A DNA stretch of 64,000 bases from Sphingomonadales bacterium. GTDB taxonomy: Bacteria; Pseudomonadota; Alphaproteobacteria; Sphingomonadales; Sphingomonadaceae. The translations under genes and the position numbers were made by a program. The stretch is from positions 1,196,501-1,260,500 of the forward strand of contig JADJXT010000002.1 of assembly GCA_016720115.1 (NCBI GenBank), in the 5' to 3' direction. Positions within the stretch are counted from its first letter, which is position 1; each line of letters begins with the position of its first letter. The notes below the pieces were generated by a model that saw only the letters and a list, made by a program, of their open reading frames with translations, made no database searches and was not told where the DNA came from. This document shows positions 38,561 to 48,269 of this stretch, piece after piece.

Positions 38561-39772
38561 CTAATGACCGGCATTTATCGAGCTTCTTGTTCGCAAATTA
38601 TGAGGACCGAGCTCATCAAGACTTCTTATTCCCATCAGTTTCATATCTCGTTCTATTTCTGTCCTCATGTTTCCAAGGGCGCGTTCAACTCCAGCTTGGC
38701 CTGAGGCAGCCAATGCATACAGATAGAATCGTCCTCCTGATACCGCTTTTGCCCCCACGGAAAGCGCTTTTAGGACATGAGTGCCGCGCTGCACTCCTCC
38801 TTCACAGATCACATCAATCTTGTCTCCAACCGCATCACAAATTTCTGCCAGCTGATCAAAAGGCGCACGAGCGCCGTCAAGTTGACGTCCACCATGATTG
38901 GAAACCATAATTCCTGTGCAACCAATTTCGACAGCTCGTAGCGCATCCTCAACACTCATGATGCCCTTCAAAGCGAATTGCCCTCCCCATTGGGAGCAGA
39001 GTTTTTCAGCGTCGTCCCAACCCATCGATTGGTCCAGCATAGTGGAGAAATAGTCTCCAACGGATACTGCCAAATTTGTGCCCTGTCCCACGTGACCAGA
39101 TAAATGGGGCATGTCGAATTTCTCTTTCGTCAAGAAATTCCAAGCCCACATCGGGTGGGAGGCAAAACTAGCCAAGGAAGATAGAGTCAGCTTTGGAGGA
39201 GACTTGAAGCCGGTGCGCAAGTCTCGTTCACGATTTCCTCCCGTTATTGTATCCACGGTTAAAGCCATGACCTCAAAATTTGCATCCCGTGCACGCTCCA
39301 AAAGTGTATCGTTAAGGTCGCGATCCTTGTGGAAATAAAACTGAAACATTTTGGGGCCCGATGCGATCGGGGCGATTTCTTCCGCTGAAACCGTTGCTAA
39401 CGATGAGATCCCAAACATAGTGCCATATCTTGTCGCGGCTCTTGCAACAGCACGCTCTCCCTCATGATGGAACAAGCGCTGCAGCGCGGTTGGAGCACAA
39501 TAGAAGGGCATGGCTAGTTTTTGCCCCATCACCTCGACGCCCATATCAATTTGTTCGACGCCTCTTAGTACATTCGGAACCAAGTCCACGTCTTCAAATG
39601 CTGCGCTATTTCTGCGGTATGTCACTTCATCATCAGCAGCGCCATCAATGTAATGGAAGATGGGACTAGGGAGACGTTTTTTCGCTAATCGGCGGAAATC
39701 TTCAAAATTATGACAGTCTCTAAGGCGCAACTCAATATTCCTTGATTTTGGCTCGCGTGTCAAAGCACCCAA
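38561..39772 (-). CDS. FMN-dependent alpha-hydroxyacid oxidase/dehydrogenase (LldD/glycolate oxidase family)
   Basis: A 403-residue TIM-barrel flavoenzyme that oxidises a 2-hydroxy acid to the 2-oxo acid. It has P-I-F-H-Y-I-D-G-A-A-D-D-E near the N-terminus, K in A-L-K-G-I, the catalytic S-N-H-G-G-R-Q-L-D-G, and the FMN phosphate region C-E-G-G-V-Q-R-G-T-H-V-L-K-A, where the usual Arg before R-G is Gln. The start is a TTG at 39770-39772, since an in-frame stop lies two codons upstream. GC is lower than in the chromosomal genes. If the 53-bp repeats are joined it lies just upstream of the TonB-ALDH-transporter genes on the same strand. Confidence 0.85.
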   Translation of the reverse strand: MGALTREPKSRNIELRLRDCHNFEDFRRLAKKRLPSPIFHYIDGAADDEVTYRRNSAAFEDVDLVPNVLRGVEQIDMGVEVMGQKLAMPFYCAPTALQRLFHHEGERAVARAATRYGTMFGISSLATVSAEEIAPIASGPKMFQFYFHKDRDLNDTLLERARDANFEVMALTVDTITGGNRERDLRTGFKSPPKLTLSSLASFASHPMWAWNFLTKEKFDMPHLSGHVGQGTNLAVSVGDYFSTMLDQSMGWDDAEKLCSQWGGQFALKGIMSVEDALRAVEIGCTGIMVSNHGGRQLDGARAPFDQLAEICDAVGDKIDVICEGGVQRGTHVLKALSVGAKAVSGGRFYLYALAASGQAGVERALGNMRTEIERDMKLMGIRSLDELGPHNLRTRSSINAGH

Positions 39773-40291
39773 CGTTTGTTAAGTGTCCTTTTTGCGGTTT
39801 CATTCTTTCGTCATCCTCGCGCATTACAAATTGTGAAAACCTGATTGGCATTCGACTGCTGGGGTTTCGGGCTTTGTTGCCTACACCTAAGAATATTGAA
39901 AAATGGCCAAATATTGAAATCTCTGCACTTATCACTCTACCCAAACTACCATGAGAGTCTTTGACGAATTGCTTCAATAATTGTCAGTTTGGTGCGGCCA
40001 GTCAGTCAACTTCGGGTGCGGTCCCATGCGAAAAATGACGGATAACCGCCATTATGTGAAATGTCGGAAAGTGGGCCGCTAACAGAAGGACCGCTTTTGA
40101 AAAATCCAGGCGCCAAGCGGTCTCCGCGAGATCAAATCCATATCTCTAGGACCGCTAGTCGAAAAGATTGAAATCGAAAGGGAAGTTTAGATCGTCTCCA
40201 TAAGCAGAAGACGCCACTGCGACTCAAAGCCTCACCTTGCCTTTGAACTACTTAGCCACTAGTGTTCCACGAATGTTCTCGGAGGCAGATC
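39773..40291. other. intergenic region at the junction of catabolic and plasmid-type DNA
   Basis: An AT-rich first half (to about 39960) is followed by sequence of higher GC leading to the DUF5131 gene. A 70-codon plus-strand frame at 39742-39954 overlaps the oxidase start and looks spurious. No IS end is visible, so the exact joint is not defined. Confidence 0.5.
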
Positions 40292-41041
40292 ATGTCTGAC
40301 AACAGCGCAATCGAATGGACCGACGCCACTTGGAACCCGGTGACGGGCTGCACGAAGATTAGTCGAGGCTGTGACAACTGCTACGCTGAAAGATTTTCTG
40401 AGCGGTTCCGTGGAGTTCCGGGCCATCCGTTCGAAAGCGGTTTCGACCTTACACTTAGACCTGCTCGGTTAGAACAGCCACTTGGCTGGCGACGTCCCCG
40501 AATGATCTTCGTCAACTCGATGTCAGACCTATGGCACAAGTCAGTTCCGTTCGAATACGTCGATAGAGTTTTCGATACGATGGAGAAGGCCGATTGGCAC
40601 GTTTATCAGCTCCTGTCGAAGCGCAGCTCTCTCATGTCGAAGTACCTCCGAAAGCGGTATCGAGATCGGCCCTGCCCTCAACATATTTGGTGCGGGGTTT
40701 CAGTCGAGGATGCCCAAGCTAAAAGTCGAATTTTGCACCTCCAAGGCTCGCAAGCGGGCGCGCGTTTCCTGTCGATTGAGCCATTGATCGGCCCGGTGGG
40801 AGAATTGGACCTCTTTAATATTGACTGGGTGATTGTGGGCGGAGAAAGCGGTCCGCGGGCAAGGCCAATCGATCCCCGTTGGGTTCGAGAGGTGCGAGAC
40901 CAATGCATAGAGCAAGACGTCGCCTTCTTCTTCAAGCAATGGGGTGGGTTCAGGCCCAAGGACGGTGGAAGGAAACTCGACGGGCGAGAATGGAACGACT
41001 TCCCCCAAAAATTCAAGGCTGCGGTGGAGAATGCTGACTAA
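40292..41041 (+). CDS. DUF5131 / phage Gp37-Gp68 family protein (three-Cys motif protein)
   Basis: A 249-residue protein starting MSDNSAIEWTDATWNPVTGC, with GGAGG 7 bases before the ATG. The Cys cluster G-C-T-K-I-S-R-G-C-D-N-C (CX6CX2C, from residue 20) is the family's three-Cys motif and resembles a widened radical-SAM cluster site. Other family blocks are V-N-S-M-S-D-L, L-L-S-K-R, W-C-G-V-S-V-E-D, F-L-S-I-E-P-L, V-G-G-E-S-G-P-R-A-R-P and F-F-K-Q-W-G. The reaction is unknown. It overlaps tcmP by one base, so the pair is co-translated. Confidence 0.92.
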   Translation: MSDNSAIEWTDATWNPVTGCTKISRGCDNCYAERFSERFRGVPGHPFESGFDLTLRPARLEQPLGWRRPRMIFVNSMSDLWHKSVPFEYVDRVFDTMEKADWHVYQLLSKRSSLMSKYLRKRYRDRPCPQHIWCGVSVEDAQAKSRILHLQGSQAGARFLSIEPLIGPVGELDLFNIDWVIVGGESGPRARPIDPRWVREVRDQCIEQDVAFFFKQWGGFRPKDGGRKLDGREWNDFPQKFKAAVENAD

Positions 41042-42219
41042 TGGCTCAGCCTCCGGTGCTGCCGCGAGAGTACCACGATCGCGAGCAAACGTTCGTCAAG
41101 CACATTATCTTGCGAGGCTATTTGCAAAAAGTCGCTTATAATATCCTCTCGGCGTGGGACGACTTCACATTCGTTGACGGTTTTTCAGGTCCTTGGGAGG
41201 CGAGGTCAGAAGAGTTTGCTGACACATCATTCGGCATAGCGATCAGGGAGCTCCGAGAGGTTCGGGAGTCCTTCCGCCTTCGCGGAAAAACGAAGTGTTT
41301 GCGCTGTGTATTCGTGGAGAAGGAGGCGGAGCCCTTCGAACGCCTCAATGGCGCCGCTGGAGGCGCAGCGGACCTTCACGCCCGCGCCATCCACGGCACG
41401 TTTGAGGACAATATCCCGGAAGTCCGTCGTTACGTTGGCTCCTCATTTGCACTGACGTTTGTAGACCCAACCGGGTGGAGCATCGACCTCAGCCGCATCG
41501 CTCCACTCCTAAGACAACGGGGGGAGGTGCTCATCAACTTCATGTACGAGCATTTCAAAAGGTTTGTGGAGGACGAACGTCCCGAAATACGCGCTTCGTA
41601 TGACAAGCCCTTCGGCGGCTTGCCTTGGCGCAAGATGATTGACGAAGAGATGTCCAACGGCCTTTCTAAGGAAGAGGCCATTCTGGAGGTCTTCAAAACC
41701 GCAGTGAAAGAGGTATGCGGTTTCGACTACGTCGCTAGCGCCCGCATTCGTCATCGCAAACTGGACAAGTCGCATTTTTATCTCGTCTACGGCACGCGGC
41801 ACCAGAAGGGCTTGGAAGTATTCAGGCAAGTTGAACGCACAGCCCTTAGCGCAGAGGAGTTCTTCCGAATTGAAGCGAAGGACCGCGCAATCTCCGCGAC
41901 TGGGCAACAAGGACTCTTCGAAGATTTGCCGCACAATGCAGAAGAGACTGCAAAGGTTCATTGGCACGAGGAAGTGCGAAAGGCGCGCATGTGGAGCGAG
42001 CAATTTATTGGCGGGGAAGCTGTGGTTCTTTTTGAGGTGCTGGCAAGGCGCATCCAACAGCGCTTCTCTGTTACCCTTCCGGAGTTGAAAGACCTGCTGG
42101 TGGATATGAAGAATGAGGGGCTGATCGAGTTTGACGGCCTAACGGGCCAACAAAGAAAGCCACGCCCTGGCGTAACCGTCCGTCGAACCGAGAAGCTTGA
42201 AAACGCAGTGCAGAACTGA
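41041..42219 (+). CDS. tcmP: three-Cys-motif partner protein
   Basis: A 392-residue partner of the DUF5131 protein. F-V-D-G-F-S-G-P-W (about residues 40-48) and A-L-T-F-V-D-P-T-G-W-S resemble motifs I and IV of a class I methyltransferase fold (D-x-F-x-G and D-P-x-G), as I recall for the TcmP family. The C-terminal third looks like a winged-helix domain. No database family beyond TcmP is claimed. The DUF5131-TcmP pair is found in phages, plasmids and genomic islands, and its role is not established. The relaxase gene converges 180 bp downstream. Confidence 0.88.
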   Translation: MAQPPVLPREYHDREQTFVKHIILRGYLQKVAYNILSAWDDFTFVDGFSGPWEARSEEFADTSFGIAIRELREVRESFRLRGKTKCLRCVFVEKEAEPFERLNGAAGGAADLHARAIHGTFEDNIPEVRRYVGSSFALTFVDPTGWSIDLSRIAPLLRQRGEVLINFMYEHFKRFVEDERPEIRASYDKPFGGLPWRKMIDEEMSNGLSKEEAILEVFKTAVKEVCGFDYVASARIRHRKLDKSHFYLVYGTRHQKGLEVFRQVERTALSAEEFFRIEAKDRAISATGQQGLFEDLPHNAEETAKVHWHEEVRKARMWSEQFIGGEAVVLFEVLARRIQQRFSVTLPELKDLLVDMKNEGLIEFDGLTGQQRKPRPGVTVRRTEKLENAVQN

Positions 42220-42400
42220 CGCGATCCCAATCCTGGCGTTGCCCACTTCGCACAGTTTGTCGCAGTAGATCCTATAGCTGGTAGGCAGCTCGAATGCTCA
42301 TCGCGCAAATTTGTTTGGTGGCTGCTTTCAGGCGGAGCCAATTGGCCTTGGAATGTCCGAAACTGAGGCGCAAGGCGGCCATTCTTGGGCCACCATCTCG

Positions 42401-45310
42401 TCAAATCCCAAAGTCCATCGAGCGGTTGCGCTCTTTGGCGAGCTCGGGTTCAAAAACCTTGGGACTCTTCTCAGCTATGGCTTTTCCGGTCCCCACCTGC
42501 GCAGCAGCTTTCAATCGCTCCGTGACTTCCAACGCCGATGATTTCTCGCCTCTGTTCTTGGAAACAGCGGCACCGAGCCTTGCAGCGCTGTCGACCACAA
42601 GTGTGAGATGATCGCGAAGCCGGGTCACCGTGACCAGGAAGGTCTTCTGGTTGGCAAGATTGCGCTCGCGGCTATCCATCACCGCAATTCCTCGATCGGA
42701 GGTCAGGCCCTGCGCCATGTGAGCATTGAGTGCATAGGCCAGATCAAGGCGTTTGAGCATCGGATCGTCTTTCCCGAGCTTCTTTTCGATGCCCTTGGAC
42801 GTCTCAACAGTGACCTGATCGCCTTCGATACGAGTGACCCGGGCCCGGTCGGCGTTGAACAGCCCGCGCCGGTGGTCGTTCCTAGTCCAGCGGATGCGAT
42901 CGCCTTGGTGGACCTCAAGATGGCGCCTGTCGAATAGCGCAAGATTGTCGTCCTTCCCCGCGTGCCCGATACGAGAGGGGTTGAGCTTGCTTAGCCTGCC
43001 ATGCTTGTCCTCAAGCTCGACAATGCCTTTCCGGTCGTCGACCTTGCGCACCAAATAGTCTCCGCGCTTGAGGCCAAGCGCGCGTTCGAGTTTGGCGACC
43101 TCGAGCACCATGCCAGGCCGGTAGGCGGCGAGGTATCGCAGTTCTTCCCGCGTAAGATTGGCGCGGTCGAGAACTTCAAGTTCGAGCTTTTCGGGGCCAA
43201 TCTCGCGGTTTGCGGCAAGACCAGTCTGGACGGCTTCGTTGACGGCGGCGCGGATCTTGCGACCCGAAGCATAGATCGCGGTCCGCTCCCGCTCTTCTGC
43301 CGGAAGCGACAGCCAGCGCTCGGCAGCAACAATCGCTCCATCCCCCTTGGCTTCGACCGTATTGTGCTTGAGGTGGTCAAGCGCCGTGCGGACCAGCCCG
43401 GCCTGCGCTGCCGCCTGTGCCTCGCGCAGGATGGGATCGCGCCCACGCAGGTTGGTGTTCATCTGCGCCTGAGCAATTCCTCCCTGCTGCAGGAGATCGA
43501 ATGGCTTGCCGGCATCGACCGCGCCTAGTTGCTTACGGTCGCCCATGAGCACCAGGCGGTGGGCACCGGCGCGATTGGCGATGCGGATGAGCTGCTCCTT
43601 GTCCGCATTGGAGACCATCGAGGCTTCGTCGAGGATAAGGACACTGCCGCCAAGTTCCCTGCGTGCCTCGCGATCGAGGCTGGACCGCCCCTCTGCCTCG
43701 CTGATCGGTTTCCAACGCTTGAGGAAACTCGCGAGCGTCTGCGCCTCGATACCCGTGTCGCGTTCGAGCATCTGAACCAGCGTGTTCTGCACCGACAGGC
43801 CAAGCAGCTTGTGACCCTCATGGCGCAGCACATCGGCGACCGGCTTCAAGACGCTCGATTTGCCAGCGCCGGCAACACCCTGCACGGCAATGGTCCGATC
43901 ACGTGATGTCAGGATAAGTCGAGCTGCGCCCAGCTGGCCCTCATTGAGCTTGAAACCCTGATTGACGAGAGCGGAAGCCTGGACACTGGCGTCGGCTCGC
44001 CGCTCGGCAAGAATGGGTTCGACAGCGCCCTTTCCTTCATTGGCCCATGCAAGAATCCGAGCCTCGCGCTCGACCTCTTCTCGGCTTGCCAGCCACCCCT
44101 TGTGCTCGCCCTTGCCCCGCAGCAGATGCCCTGAACGCACCAGCGAGCGCACTGCTTTCTCGACATCAGCAATGGTGGTTGGCAGGCCAAAATCGAGCGC
44201 TGCCTTGTACAGGTCCTCCCGTGCAAAGCCTGCCTCGCGCTGCGCTAGGTGGCGCACTGCCGAAGCCACGGCCTGGGACGCTGCAATCTCTTGCGGCCCC
44301 CTTTTGAGAACATGCTCCGAGACGAGAGGATCGTGCTCCTTGCCCTTGATGCGCGCGGCAAAGTCCTTGAGCAGCGCCAGGCCGCGCTCAGCCAGGCAGG
44401 GCCCCTTTGCGTCGGCAGCGGTGCGCTCGCTGGCTCTCGTCTTGGCGGTATCGACCAGTCTTGGCAGGTCGAGGCCGACAGTCTTCGCAGCCGCTTGCCA
44501 TTGCTCGCCCAGGACCGTGCGATCCTCGATCGGCTGCTTGGGCGATCGGGTGGCGAGCGCCGCGATCTTGCCCGCTTCGAGCCCCGGACCTCGGCGTGCT
44601 TCGAGCACTTCCTTCCGCCGCGAGGAGAAGGCCATCACCTGATCGCGCGAGATCCCGCAAGCCTCGAAATTGCCGTGCTTGCCAACCGGGCCAGTCTCGT
44701 AGCCAAGCTTCTCGACTGCGATCCGGAAGCGCGCCATGGCGATCGAGTTGAGCAGAGTGCCAAGCGCAAAGAGCCTGTCGTTCTTGAGCGTTCGCCACTT
44801 GCCGTCCTTGCCCTGGGTCACATTGGCAACGACGGCATGGAAGTGCAGATTGGGCTCCTGGTTGCGATTGGTATCATGCTGGAAAAGGCCGACCGCGAGA
44901 TTGCCAGTCGCAACGGTCTTGATCTGGCCTCTGTCGACAAGGCGGGTTTCAGCGGCATTCTTCTCGGCCCATGTGAGCGCCTCTGTTACCGCCTCGCGAT
45001 AGGCAGCAACGATCCGCTCATCCTTTCCGACCAGGGCCAACAGAGACCAGCTTTTGGGGAGCGAAAAGGTCAGATCGGTGCCCGGCCGATGTGCCTGTCC
45101 AGGATTGCCGACGCTCGAGCCATCGGGAAGTTCGCCGCGCAACAAGGCATCGAATTGCCTGGTCTCAACGCGCCCTGATAGGCCAAGTGATTTCGCGCCT
45201 TCGCCGACCCACTGCCCGGAACGATCGGCATCGGCCCGGGCGTAGTAGTTGTCGTCGGCAAAGTAGCTGGCGGCAGCAGAAGGCGATCGGACATTGGCGA
45301 TCGAGAGCAT
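42401..45310 (-). CDS. MobF-family conjugative relaxase-helicase (TraA/TrwC type)
   Basis: A 969-residue protein that nicks oriT and unwinds plasmid DNA for transfer. N-terminal relaxase domain: catalytic tyrosines Y22-Y23 in D-D-N-Y-Y-A-R, and the His triad in P-N-L-H-F-H-A-V-V-A-N. Helicase domain: Walker A G-V-A-G-A-G-K-S at about residue 480, Walker B L-I-L-D-E-A-S-M-V, and RecD-like motifs to L-V-T-V-T-R. The frame is intact over 2.9 kb, unlike most neighbours. It follows traD on the same strand. An oriT is expected nearby but was not identified. Confidence 0.94.
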   Translation of the reverse strand: MLSIANVRSPSAAASYFADDNYYARADADRSGQWVGEGAKSLGLSGRVETRQFDALLRGELPDGSSVGNPGQAHRPGTDLTFSLPKSWSLLALVGKDERIVAAYREAVTEALTWAEKNAAETRLVDRGQIKTVATGNLAVGLFQHDTNRNQEPNLHFHAVVANVTQGKDGKWRTLKNDRLFALGTLLNSIAMARFRIAVEKLGYETGPVGKHGNFEACGISRDQVMAFSSRRKEVLEARRGPGLEAGKIAALATRSPKQPIEDRTVLGEQWQAAAKTVGLDLPRLVDTAKTRASERTAADAKGPCLAERGLALLKDFAARIKGKEHDPLVSEHVLKRGPQEIAASQAVASAVRHLAQREAGFAREDLYKAALDFGLPTTIADVEKAVRSLVRSGHLLRGKGEHKGWLASREEVEREARILAWANEGKGAVEPILAERRADASVQASALVNQGFKLNEGQLGAARLILTSRDRTIAVQGVAGAGKSSVLKPVADVLRHEGHKLLGLSVQNTLVQMLERDTGIEAQTLASFLKRWKPISEAEGRSSLDREARRELGGSVLILDEASMVSNADKEQLIRIANRAGAHRLVLMGDRKQLGAVDAGKPFDLLQQGGIAQAQMNTNLRGRDPILREAQAAAQAGLVRTALDHLKHNTVEAKGDGAIVAAERWLSLPAEERERTAIYASGRKIRAAVNEAVQTGLAANREIGPEKLELEVLDRANLTREELRYLAAYRPGMVLEVAKLERALGLKRGDYLVRKVDDRKGIVELEDKHGRLSKLNPSRIGHAGKDDNLALFDRRHLEVHQGDRIRWTRNDHRRGLFNADRARVTRIEGDQVTVETSKGIEKKLGKDDPMLKRLDLAYALNAHMAQGLTSDRGIAVMDSRERNLANQKTFLVTVTRLRDHLTLVVDSAARLGAAVSKNRGEKSSALEVTERLKAAAQVGTGKAIAEKSPKVFEPELAKERNRSMDFGI

Positions 45311-45693
45311 GGCCCTAACCCTCGATTAGACGCACTGATTGCACTGGCTTGGGCATCAAATATCCGGCTCGATATCGCCCACATCGGGTTCGTCACGGTC
45401 AGGTACATCCCTCTCCTTGTCGTGGGCCGCGCCTCCAAGAAGATCGCGCTGTCGTCGCTCGTGATCGGCGAGAGTGCGTTGCTCTTTGCTTTCCTTGACT
45501 GGATGCGGATGAGGACTGACGCCGGGCCTTTCTGACCGCTCGGCGGCGTGATCATTGGGCGCTTTGCGGCTGCCGGGTTCGAGTGGCAGTTCGCTCTGTC
45601 GACCGGTCGATTGATCAACTGGCAGGTGCCCCTTGTTGGCGGCTTCTGCAGCAGCTTGTCTGTCCTGTGCTGCACACATCTGGTCGTCCGGCG

Positions 45694-47699
45694 TCACCTC
45701 CTGCGATTTGCCCTTCGCGTGGCGACCTTGTGATCTGCGATTGGGACGTTTCCGCTGGTCGCCATCGGCATCCCGGCCGGGATGCTTGTCGTCGCGGCGA
45801 CGGCGTTCACCGGATCGTCGCCGTCGCAGCCGCGTTGTCCGGATACTTCCCCTTCGTCCGGTCCGACTTTCACCGGCTTGGCCACCGTTTTCGCGGGTCG
45901 TTGGATCGCGCGAGGGATGAACCCTTCGGCAATGCGAGGCCAATGCCGGGGCTCTAGAGTGACCGGTGCGGTCGGAAGTCCTTCGGGAAACTTGATGTAG
46001 CCTTCAAGGCTCTTGAGCCCCATGAACTCATCGGGAAGCAACAAGGGAGCGATTTCGCGGCGGGCTGTCAGGCTCACCGCATCGCGGGCGCTGTTGTGAC
46101 CATAGCTCTGGTTCTCTTCGACCTCGCGGACCTCGCGGTGGCCGACCGAGTCCGAACACCAGGTAGCGGTCTCGCGGTCGGCCGTACCGAGCATGAGCTT
46201 GGTCTTGGCGAGCGACGACAAGGTCATCGCCATGTTCTCTCCATAGACCTCCTTGAGCTTGGCAAAGGCGTGCACACCTGTGACGATCGCACCGCCGTAA
46301 TTGCGCGCTGTCTGCAGGCCCTTTTCGAGCGAGGGAAGCCGGTGCAGCGCGCCCAATTCGTCGATCAGGAACCACAATTTGAGGTCGGGCGTGGTCCGCC
46401 CTGTCATCAGCGTGTTGATCGCCGTGTCGAGCCACAATGTGAGCATCTGCGAGAGCACGGTAAGATCTGCGTAGCGCGCTGAAAGGAACAGGAACGATCC
46501 TTCCTTGCCCTCGCCTTTGACCCAATTTCGGATCGAAAAAGGTTCGCCCTCGGTGGGCAGCAATTGCAGCGCCTTGGCGTTCACGTTGAACACCGCACGC
46601 ACCGATTCAGCCATCTTCGCAGCCTGGGGATCGGTCATTGGGCCCGCCATCGTGTCTTCGAGCAGCTTGTGCAGGTCAGGAAGATTGGCGTTCATGAGGT
46701 CGCTTGCGAGCGCCGCGTTGGTGCCCTTCCCTTCTCGAGCAGCTTGAGACAGGTCTCGACGAAGAGCGTCCGAGCGCCGAGCACCCAGAACTGCTCCGCC
46801 CCGCCGCCATCATGCGGCACAAGCGATTCCGCAGCGGCATGGAACTCGGCGCTGGTGGTGCAATCATTGAAGACGCTCCATGCCGGACAGCGGGTATCGA
46901 GCGGGTTGAGGATGACATCGCGATCGGGCTCGTAGAAGCCCTCGATAAAGGCGCCCGTGAGATCGAAAATGACCGCGCGCTCTCCCCTCATGCGGATCTC
47001 ATCGACAAGCTCGAAGAGCGCCACGGTCTTGCCCATACCGGTGGTTCCGACGAGCATGGCGTGACCCTGCTCCTGCCGCCACGGGTAGCTGACACCGGCG
47101 ATATGCGCGGGCGTATAGAGACCCGCAGCGCGCAGGGCCGTTTCGCCTGCAAGGCGCCATTTCCAGCCCATTTCGCGGCCGTACTCGCGGGCGCGGGCGC
47201 GGCGGTTGTACCGGGCTATATCGGTCTCAAGTTCGCTCAGGGAAACGAGCTGCGCACCGCGCAGGTGACGCTTGCGTTTCGAACGCTCGCCGAAGTGCTC
47301 GGCGACCCACCAGAAGGCTGCAAGGAGCGGGGCGAGCCAGAGCGCAGATAGCAGCATGGCCTGTTTTGCGGTGGCGAAGAACAGAGTCCAGGCCTCGCGC
47401 ATCGGCGGGAAGTCCCTCACCACTGCCATGGGAAAGGCAACCAACTCGCCATCGGGCAGCCGCAGGTTCACCAGCTTGTCCGGATCGAACTCCATGAAGC
47501 CATAGGCAGAGGCATAGACATGCATCCACAAGAGGTAGGCCTGGTAGTCGGTAAGCATACTGCTGACCCGCCACCAGACGGTCGCCAGAACGACCAGAAC
47601 AGAGACGACAAGCGGGAGCTTGAAACCCGCAGCGAACATGAAACCGAAGTGCCCGAGAAGCTGGGTGCCGCGCGTGAAATTGACGATGCTATTCTTCAT
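45694..47699 (-). pseudogene. traD: type IV coupling protein TraD (single-base frameshift)
   Basis: The inner-membrane ATPase that feeds the relaxase-DNA complex to the transfer channel. Two N-terminal membrane helices (about 17-45 and 100-125), then Walker A V-G-T-T-G-M-G-K-T at about residue 220 and W-F-L-I-D-E-L-G-A-L for Walker B. The frame breaks at 46729-46731 (one base short; L-L-E-K-G-K-G-T-N when restored). The hydrophilic tail ends at 45694 in this frame. Another frame continues to 45356, so a second indel near 45.75 kb is possible. It overlaps the upstream accessory gene by 11 bases. Confidence 0.88.
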
Positions 47700-48018
47700 T
47701 GCTCGTCTCCTTTTCGCGCGAAGGAATGAAGCCGAGCTGTGCGAGGCGGCGATGGTAAGCGGCATGAGTTCGCTTGCGCAGAGTGTCGTCGGAATGGCTC
47801 GCAAGCAGTGCATCGAGCGCGGTGGTGAGGAACACCAACTGGCGGGCCGGATCGGTCCCGCCGGGACGGTCGGCATGATCGTTGTCGCGGTTCCAGGCGG
47901 CGACCAGATGGTCGCGAATGACCACGCTCACGCTGGTCTCGCGGAGGTTAGACTGCTCCAGAATCCAGTCCGCGATCAGCGGCGGGACGTAGGTCTGGAG
48001 GACCCTGTAACGTTGCAT
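47689..48018 (-). CDS. small conjugation accessory protein upstream of traD
   Basis: A 109-residue hydrophilic protein starting MQRYRVLQTYVPPLIADWIL, with S-V-S-V-V-I-R-D-H-L-V-A-A-W, a pattern like a ribbon-helix-helix or relaxosome accessory protein. It is the first gene of the accessory-traD-relaxase operon. The function is inferred from position only. Confidence 0.65.
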   Translation of the reverse strand: MQRYRVLQTYVPPLIADWILEQSNLRETSVSVVIRDHLVAAWNRDNDHADRPGGTDPARQLVFLTTALDALLASHSDDTLRKRTHAAYHRRLAQLGFIPSREKETSNEE

Positions 48019-48269
48019 CTTTCCAAGCTCCTTGTGCTGAAGAAGCCTGGTTCGACCTGCGGAAGGTGAGGATCACAGTAATTCACGGTAGGGGTGTAGG
48101 AAAACAAAAAGTTCCCTATTTATTCCAATATCTTAGGTTAAGGTGATTTGTCTCCTATTTGCGATCCAATTCGCGATTTGCGGTCAAATCGGTCGGTGCA
48201 CACGCCAAATTTGCGCAGCAACTGATTGAGAACATTGATGGAACATTGGCGGCCCCGCTGCGTACGGTG
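48019..48269. other. tra operon upstream region and junction with truncated acyl-CoA synthetase
   Basis: AT-rich around 48090-48160 (tra promoter and a candidate oriT area). The sequence then reads open, in frame with the synthetase fragment, but without family similarity, so the junction with catabolic DNA lies near 48270. No IS end or repeat was seen at the joint. Confidence 0.45.

Noticed and set aside
39742..39954. A 70-codon frame with a C-P-F-C motif
   Set aside because: Overlaps the oxidase start, lacks a ribosome binding site and has only one Cys pair; probably chance.
42608..45178. Several plus-strand frames of 100-300 codons across the relaxase
   Set aside because: Shadows of the 969-residue relaxase, which has catalytic Tyr, His and Walker motifs.
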